Source: Imbricaverruca yamaguchii
Lineage: Eukaryota > Arthropoda > Thecostraca > Neoverrucidae
Direction of reading: 5' to 3'
DNA: 64,000 nt
NCBI GenBank assembly: GCA_034440575.1
Contig: JAOTOL010001062.1
Span: 40,001 to 104,000 of the forward strand
Under the pieces are notes generated by a model that was given only the letters and a program-made list of their open reading frames with translations, did no database searches and was not told the origin of the DNA. Below, one piece after another: positions 59,280 to 64,000 of the stretch; position 1 is the stretch's first letter; the number at the start of each line of letters is the position of its first letter. The translations under genes were made by a program, and so were the position numbers.

Positions 59280-60640
59280 TCGGCCGTGAAGGGCCACTGG
59301 ATCGATGAAAGGGCACCGGGCTCAAGGAGAGGATTTTGGAGTTTAGGAGAACATCGACTGCGTCTGTCATGCAGCCTCAAGCACATGGTCCCGGGCTGAC
59401 GAATGGGGCTCCGAACCAATCTAAAGGGCCCCTGGGCTGATGGCGGTGCTTAAGCCGAAGGAAGTCTCATGATTTGATGGGGAGGTCGAACGCTTTTGAA
59501 AATGGACATCCAGCCTCACGGAAAAGGCCCTGGATCGTTTATGACGACCCATGAGGCTATGGAGGGCCTCCAGTTGCCGAAGATGACCTCGTGTCATCCG
59601 AAAAGGCCCCTGGGCCAACCCATAAGGTTCAAGCCGTGCAGAAGCCTCTGCACTGATGGATGGAGCCCAAACCGTTGAAAGTGAGGCTGCTGTCTGACAG
59701 AAGAGGTCCTGGATCTCTAAGGAGTTTATTGGTTGGTTCACGACACACTTTATGCACATTCACGGCTAATGGCGCCGCCCACGCTGTTTCGCCGGTGGGC
59801 CGCGGGATTGGGAAATGTCCTGAGTAGCGCTAGAATCGAACCCTGGACATTTGGCACCCATAGCCCGACACCTTAACCACTCGGCCATCTCCGCCCAGAT
59901 TTCTAAGGAGGGCCCCTGAGCTGATACCTAGCCGCGAGAGGACCCCGATCCATCGGAAAGGTTTCGAAGCCGGTAAGAAAGGGCAGGCATAGGGGTGAAG
60001 CAGAACATGGGATCCTGGAGTGATGAAGGAGGTCCAAGCTGCTAAAAAGAAAGAAGCTTCTGACAGTATCGAATGTCCTAAGGCCTGAAAGAAAGCCCCA
60101 GAGCCGAAAGCTGACGGGACGTGCTGGGCCGCTGGGTCGGCTTCTGGTCACGCTGATGGAATGGACCCAGAGCTGACAGCGTTCCTTTGGCCGATAAAGG
60201 TACTCCACAGCCATACACACTATCCGGACCAAAGCGGAGGGTTCAAGGTACTACGTCAAGGGACTCTAAGCCCATGGAGGAGAACTGAACTGTTAAAAAG
60301 CGTAGCCAATGGGTCAAGGGGCATCTGCACCCATCCCAAGGCGAGTCCGAGAGGCCCTCTGGGCGACCGCTTTGTTGGAGATGCTCTTGATCGCGCTCTG
60401 AGATGGACCCTGAAGGCTGAGGGTCAATATCAGAGCTGCAATTCACCTGTTGTGAGAGCTAGACAAGGCTATTGAGGACTGTGAAGGCCCCTTGAAGGCA
60501 AAAGGATCCTGAGGGTTAAGAGGGCCTCTAAGCGTGAGAGGAGATTGGACTGGGATTCTCCTCAGATTGAACAGGGCCCCTATTGGATTAACAAGATCAA
60601 CAGATTCAGCAAGGGGCCCATATCAGATTAACAAGGCTGG
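59280..60640. repeat. Degenerate short-period repeat region (GGCCCCTG-GCTGATG type)
   Basis: Motifs of the form GGGCCCCTGGGCTGATG recur in varied shape throughout (59425, 59525, 59605, 59908, 60155, 60484, 60573). The apparent period is around 20 bp but it is badly eroded. A SINE A copy interrupts it at 59725-59898. No coding. Confidence 0.5.
59725..59898 (-). mobile_element. SINE family A, complete copy with target duplication
   Basis: The reverse strand begins near GGCGGAGATGGCCGAGTGG (A-box TGGCCGAGTGGTTAAGG) with a B-box GGTTCGATTCT about 40 bp on, then the body and a tail GAACCAACCAATAAA. Flanking ATCTCTAAGGAG (59713-59724) and ATTTCTAAGGAG (59899-59910) form a 12-bp target duplication with one mismatch. 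The T-arm does not pair, so it is not a functional tRNA gene. Confidence 0.88.
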
Positions 60641-63628
60641 GAGAGAGCCAGAAGAATGAACAAAGCCACTTACGGGCTAATAGGAATTCTGAGAGCTGGC
60701 GATGTTTGTTGTGCATGTGGCCTGTGTGTGTGAAGCCTGCCTGAGAGCTCGATGCCCCTGAAACCTAAACATGATTGTCGAGAACTGGGAATTGCAGATG
60801 CAAGATGGAGACAACATCTAGAGTGTGAATAGGGCCCTTGAGTGCGAGAAGAGACCAGACTGGGATACCCTTGCGCTTTGGGAGGGGAAACTGAGGGATC
60901 GACGCTCCCTGAGAGATACTCGTGTGCTTGAGAACTGGTTATGTGTGCAAAGAATACCGGGGGCTCGCTTCAGAACAAAAACATCCCTGAGATACATAAA
61001 CATTGCCGAGGACGATGATTGCGAACGTCCATTAAAAGTCAGGGAGGGCCATGAGGGTGAACAGAGCCAGAGTGTCAGAGATGTGTGCCGAAAGGAGGGG
61101 AAGCGATTAATGCGGAGGACCAAAATAGGCGAAAATCATCTGAACGCTTGCGTTATGATGAACATCCATCGTAAGAAGTGCTGTCAACTGTTGCGACACT
61201 ATTCTTTTTTGTTATGACAAAAAAACTCGATCTCAGTAGGTACAGCCGTCCAACAGCTACCGTCACCTAAGCAGTGGCGGCCGTCCATTTGGTCGCAGCT
61301 CAGCGACAATAGCTGTTCTAGCGGTGACGGAAGTTCCAGCGGTGACGACAATTCAAGCAGAAGCATCCGTCCCAATGGCATGGCCACAGCTGCATCAGTG
61401 GCCACGGTCGAACCAACGGGAAAATACGGCCCAGCTATTGCTGTGATAACGGCCGTTCCAGCGGTACTAGTCGCGTCGTCTTGCACCGGGGTGGCGCCGG
61501 TCAAGAAAAATAATGCGGGATGCTGTGTGTTCGGCGTAGCTGGTCAGGACTGTTGCCAGACTTTCTTCTATCCCCAAATTTTGCACATATTTTTCCGTAC
61601 TGGCATTCACGGATGTATGAAGGTGTGAAAAGGCGCAACAGTGTGGGCCCACCCATATTATGAACACCTTTCTATGAAACTAATTTTCAATGCACCAATT
61701 ATGAAGCACTTATGCTCGGGGAGATAAGGAATTACGCTTTTACCCGAGCTAATAATACTTATGTCCTCATTAGTTATGTCTTAATTTCCACTCATGGAAC
61801 AAATACTGACCATGCTAGTGATTCCGACGGGAGCAGTGAGTCCGTGTTGTATATGCATGTGCTTAATGCATCGATGATGTGTTGTCGCACTGATGTTGTG
61901 GATGTTCAATGAACTGGGGTAGAGCTTGAACCTTGGACCTCGAGGGTTCTCGCGCCATTCAGGTATCACTTTGCATTTTATGAAATCGTTGGGAAAAATC
62001 AACATTAAGCATGTTAAGATCATCAGTTTGGTAGCCTACTGCCAAACTGACCACCTAGAAATTGGCTGACCACCTGGACACAGGCCAGTTTAAGATAAGT
62101 CATTGCTGACACAAATCATTGCTGATCCCTCCAAATTTAATGCTCACTTATTTTCCTGGTCATTTCTGGACCCAATTCTCAGACCTCAGTCATGATAAAA
62201 AGTGCAGCTCGGTGTTGCTTCAATGCTACACTACTTCTAACAATAGTAATCTTTGTAAGTTCAGGACACGCGTAAAGCTTGGCACGTGACAAGTGCATGA
62301 AACATATGGTTCCAAATATGATTGTTGGGTTCTCAAAATGATTTGGGAAAAACACCATACTTGAAGGCATTGGAAGGGCACAAATGGATTAAAAGTGATA
62401 CTCTATAGGGTCCCATGCTACAAGATTAAATTATCATGGGGCAAAGAACATTGAGAGGACATGCTCATCCTTAAAAGAAGGCAAAACAACACCCCTGGTT
62501 GCAAAGTAATTTAAAACAGTGCTATACCAATTTTATTACTATACACCAAGACTTTCCCATGCAGATTGTTGAATGGAAAGATGCTAGGAAAATAACTAAC
62601 AGTCGATAAGATGATGGTGTTGCCCACACCCCGCTGCAACACTTGTCTATTTTATTTTGTGCAGCTGAAGGTATTTAAAGTTCCATGCTTACATTTATTA
62701 CGTATTTTACTTATTTCCTTACGCCTATTACTTAGAGCACCTCGAACAATTTTGGCTGTATATTTTGGCTGCATATTTTGGCAGGATATTTTGGGTTAAG
62801 TTAATCTGGGCTAGGTTATGCTGCGCTAAGTTCGTTTTGCATATGGTACATTCAATCAACATGATAATACATCGTAGATGTAACAGCTGCAAGATGACAC
62901 ATAGTTTGCTTTGTATGTTAGGTTAGTTAGTTATTTTAATTTAGGGGTGCTTTTATCAGTGCTATGATATTAGTACCCAGCGCTTGGCATGTCCAGAAAA
63001 GGATGTCCACTCATGTTCGTTCTTTACATGCACGCATCATGCCAAATGTTACAAAGTAGCTCTGCCATGACAATCTGGTCCTCCCGCTGCTATGCCAATG
63101 CAATAGATCGATAGTTACGCACTAATATGATTGAAGGAGACTAACATAATAATGTTAGGAGGAAATAAGCATCTCAGAATCGAACTCATCCAGAGCCAAT
63201 GTATTTTTTAACGCGGGGGTGGAGGAGACATAGCTACCTGGTCTGAATGGGAATGCATGGAGTTAGAGCATGAATCAAGAATTTATATGATTTATAGACG
63301 ACCTGTTTAATGTATTCGAAATGTTGTCACCTTTTTCGAATAGCATAGCAGGATTTCAATTATCATGCGTACAATTTCTGACGATTTTGGATACGCTGAG
63401 ATATAAAACGGTTATTTGGGCTTTGGGTTGCATCGACCACTGATCATACAGCGTCCCACTTTATGATATCGTCAGTTCATATATTCCATTTGATTATATT
63501 AGGGTAGGTTGGACAAAGTTAATGGAGGGGGCACAAGTGTATCTATGAGTTCCAGCAGCATCATATGGTTATTACTTTGCACTGATCAAACATTAATAAT
63601 GAAGGTGGAAAGGTGAGGGCCTATGTCA
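60641..63628. other. Intergenic, no gene recognised
   Basis: Mixed-composition DNA with only short frames. A small imperfect tandem (TATTTTGGCTGCA type, three units) lies at 62750-62796. No domains or transposon ends could be defended. Confidence 0.4.
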
Positions 63629-64000
63629 TTAATTTCGGTCCATTTCTTCTCTGTCAGATCTTCACACCCCGTCTCGGGGGTGCGGGGGGTCGATAGAGAC
63701 CCCCATCTAATCTCCAAACTAAGCGTTTGGACGAAACTAAGCGTCGCACGAAAACTGAGTAGGTGTCATCGGAAAGCGCTCGACGAGTAGGGCCAAACAC
63801 CACGCCACATCATGTTTCCCCCAAAAGTGACGTAACTATGGGCCCTAGAGTTTTACGACTTATACTATGTTTGTGGCTCTGGGGGTACGGTTTAGTTTAA
63901 GGGAGGCTTGAAAAAGATATTTGGAATCAGAAAACGAAAGAGAAATCGGCCAGGGCAATACAATTTTCGTGACCAACAAATCAGATCTTTTATTCCAGAA
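63629..64000 (+). mobile_element. TTAA MITE family G, copy cut by the window end
   Basis: TTAA at 63629-63632, then the CCCCGTCTCGGGGG hairpin at about 63667 and the body through TCATCGGAAAGCGCTCGACG and GGCCAGGGCAATACA, colinear with 8054-8400 and 14238-14560. The right part lies beyond the window. Confidence 0.82.

Noticed and set aside
59830..59898. Functional tRNA gene
   Set aside because: A and B boxes are present but the T-arm does not pair, and the sequence continues into a SINE body with target duplications.
61199..61504. Minus-strand frame of about 100 residues
   Set aside because: Low complexity, no domain, no splice or promoter support.

Overview
The window is eukaryotic nuclear DNA, almost certainly from an arthropod and most likely a crustacean. 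The evidence is an interstitial (TTAGG)n tract (47271-47294), a secreted CUB-serine protease whose S1 pocket matches crab brachyurins, GT-AG introns, and a dense load of microsatellites, SINEs, LINEs and DNA transposons. A barnacle or other small crustacean is plausible, but the species cannot be fixed from the sequence alone. No operons, CRISPR arrays or other prokaryotic systems are present.

Host-gene content is sparse. One gene is complete: an intronless CUB plus trypsin-fold protease (32699-33973, minus) with its own TATA box. A second locus is exonic: a signal-peptide exon (13165-13384), a six-cysteine PAN-like exon (about 12103-12330) and a phase 1-1 EB/EGF-like exon (9486-9611), all on the minus strand. 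The first two exons recur on the plus strand at 55970-56189 and about 57086-57319, in an inverted segmental duplication about 42 kb away.

The rest is mostly mobile DNA. Three non-autonomous families (here A, D and G) share one layout: TTAA at each end, a short inverted repeat beginning TTAAC, a GC-rich hairpin just inside it, and a body full of AGGTCA/TGACCT hexamers. They occupy 4459-5453, 7600-9216 (with one copy nested in another), 14238-15072, 20331-21632, 25562-25995, 35118-36531, 36765-36898, 38891-39882, 51558-52889, 53627-54626, 58360-about 58580 and 63629-end. A decayed piggyBac-type transposase (30500-31401) is a candidate source of the TTAA preference. A 3220-bp hAT transposon (47811-51030) keeps a perfect 8-bp target duplication, although its transposase is broken. 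An I-group LINE (about 15830-24930) is split by an unfamiliar two-exon pseudogene plus a D element, and again by a truncated Penelope-like element with a 13-bp target duplication and two hammerhead-like cores. CR1-type remnants lie at 7020-7415 and 45924-46915, with a LINE ORF1 remnant at 2810-3861.

Tandem repeats are unusually rich. They include 11-, 22-, 13-, 23-, 33- and 43-bp minisatellites and two adjacent arrays of about 1 kb and 1.2 kb (42290-44876). The 43-bp array at 26763-27446 sits inside a tRNA-derived SINE and appears to have grown from the SINE's own body. Two short arrays carry perfectly spaced transcription-factor palindromes: CACGTG every 22 bp and TGACGTCA every 23 bp. Long reading frames inside the repeat arrays are artefacts of stop-free repeat units.
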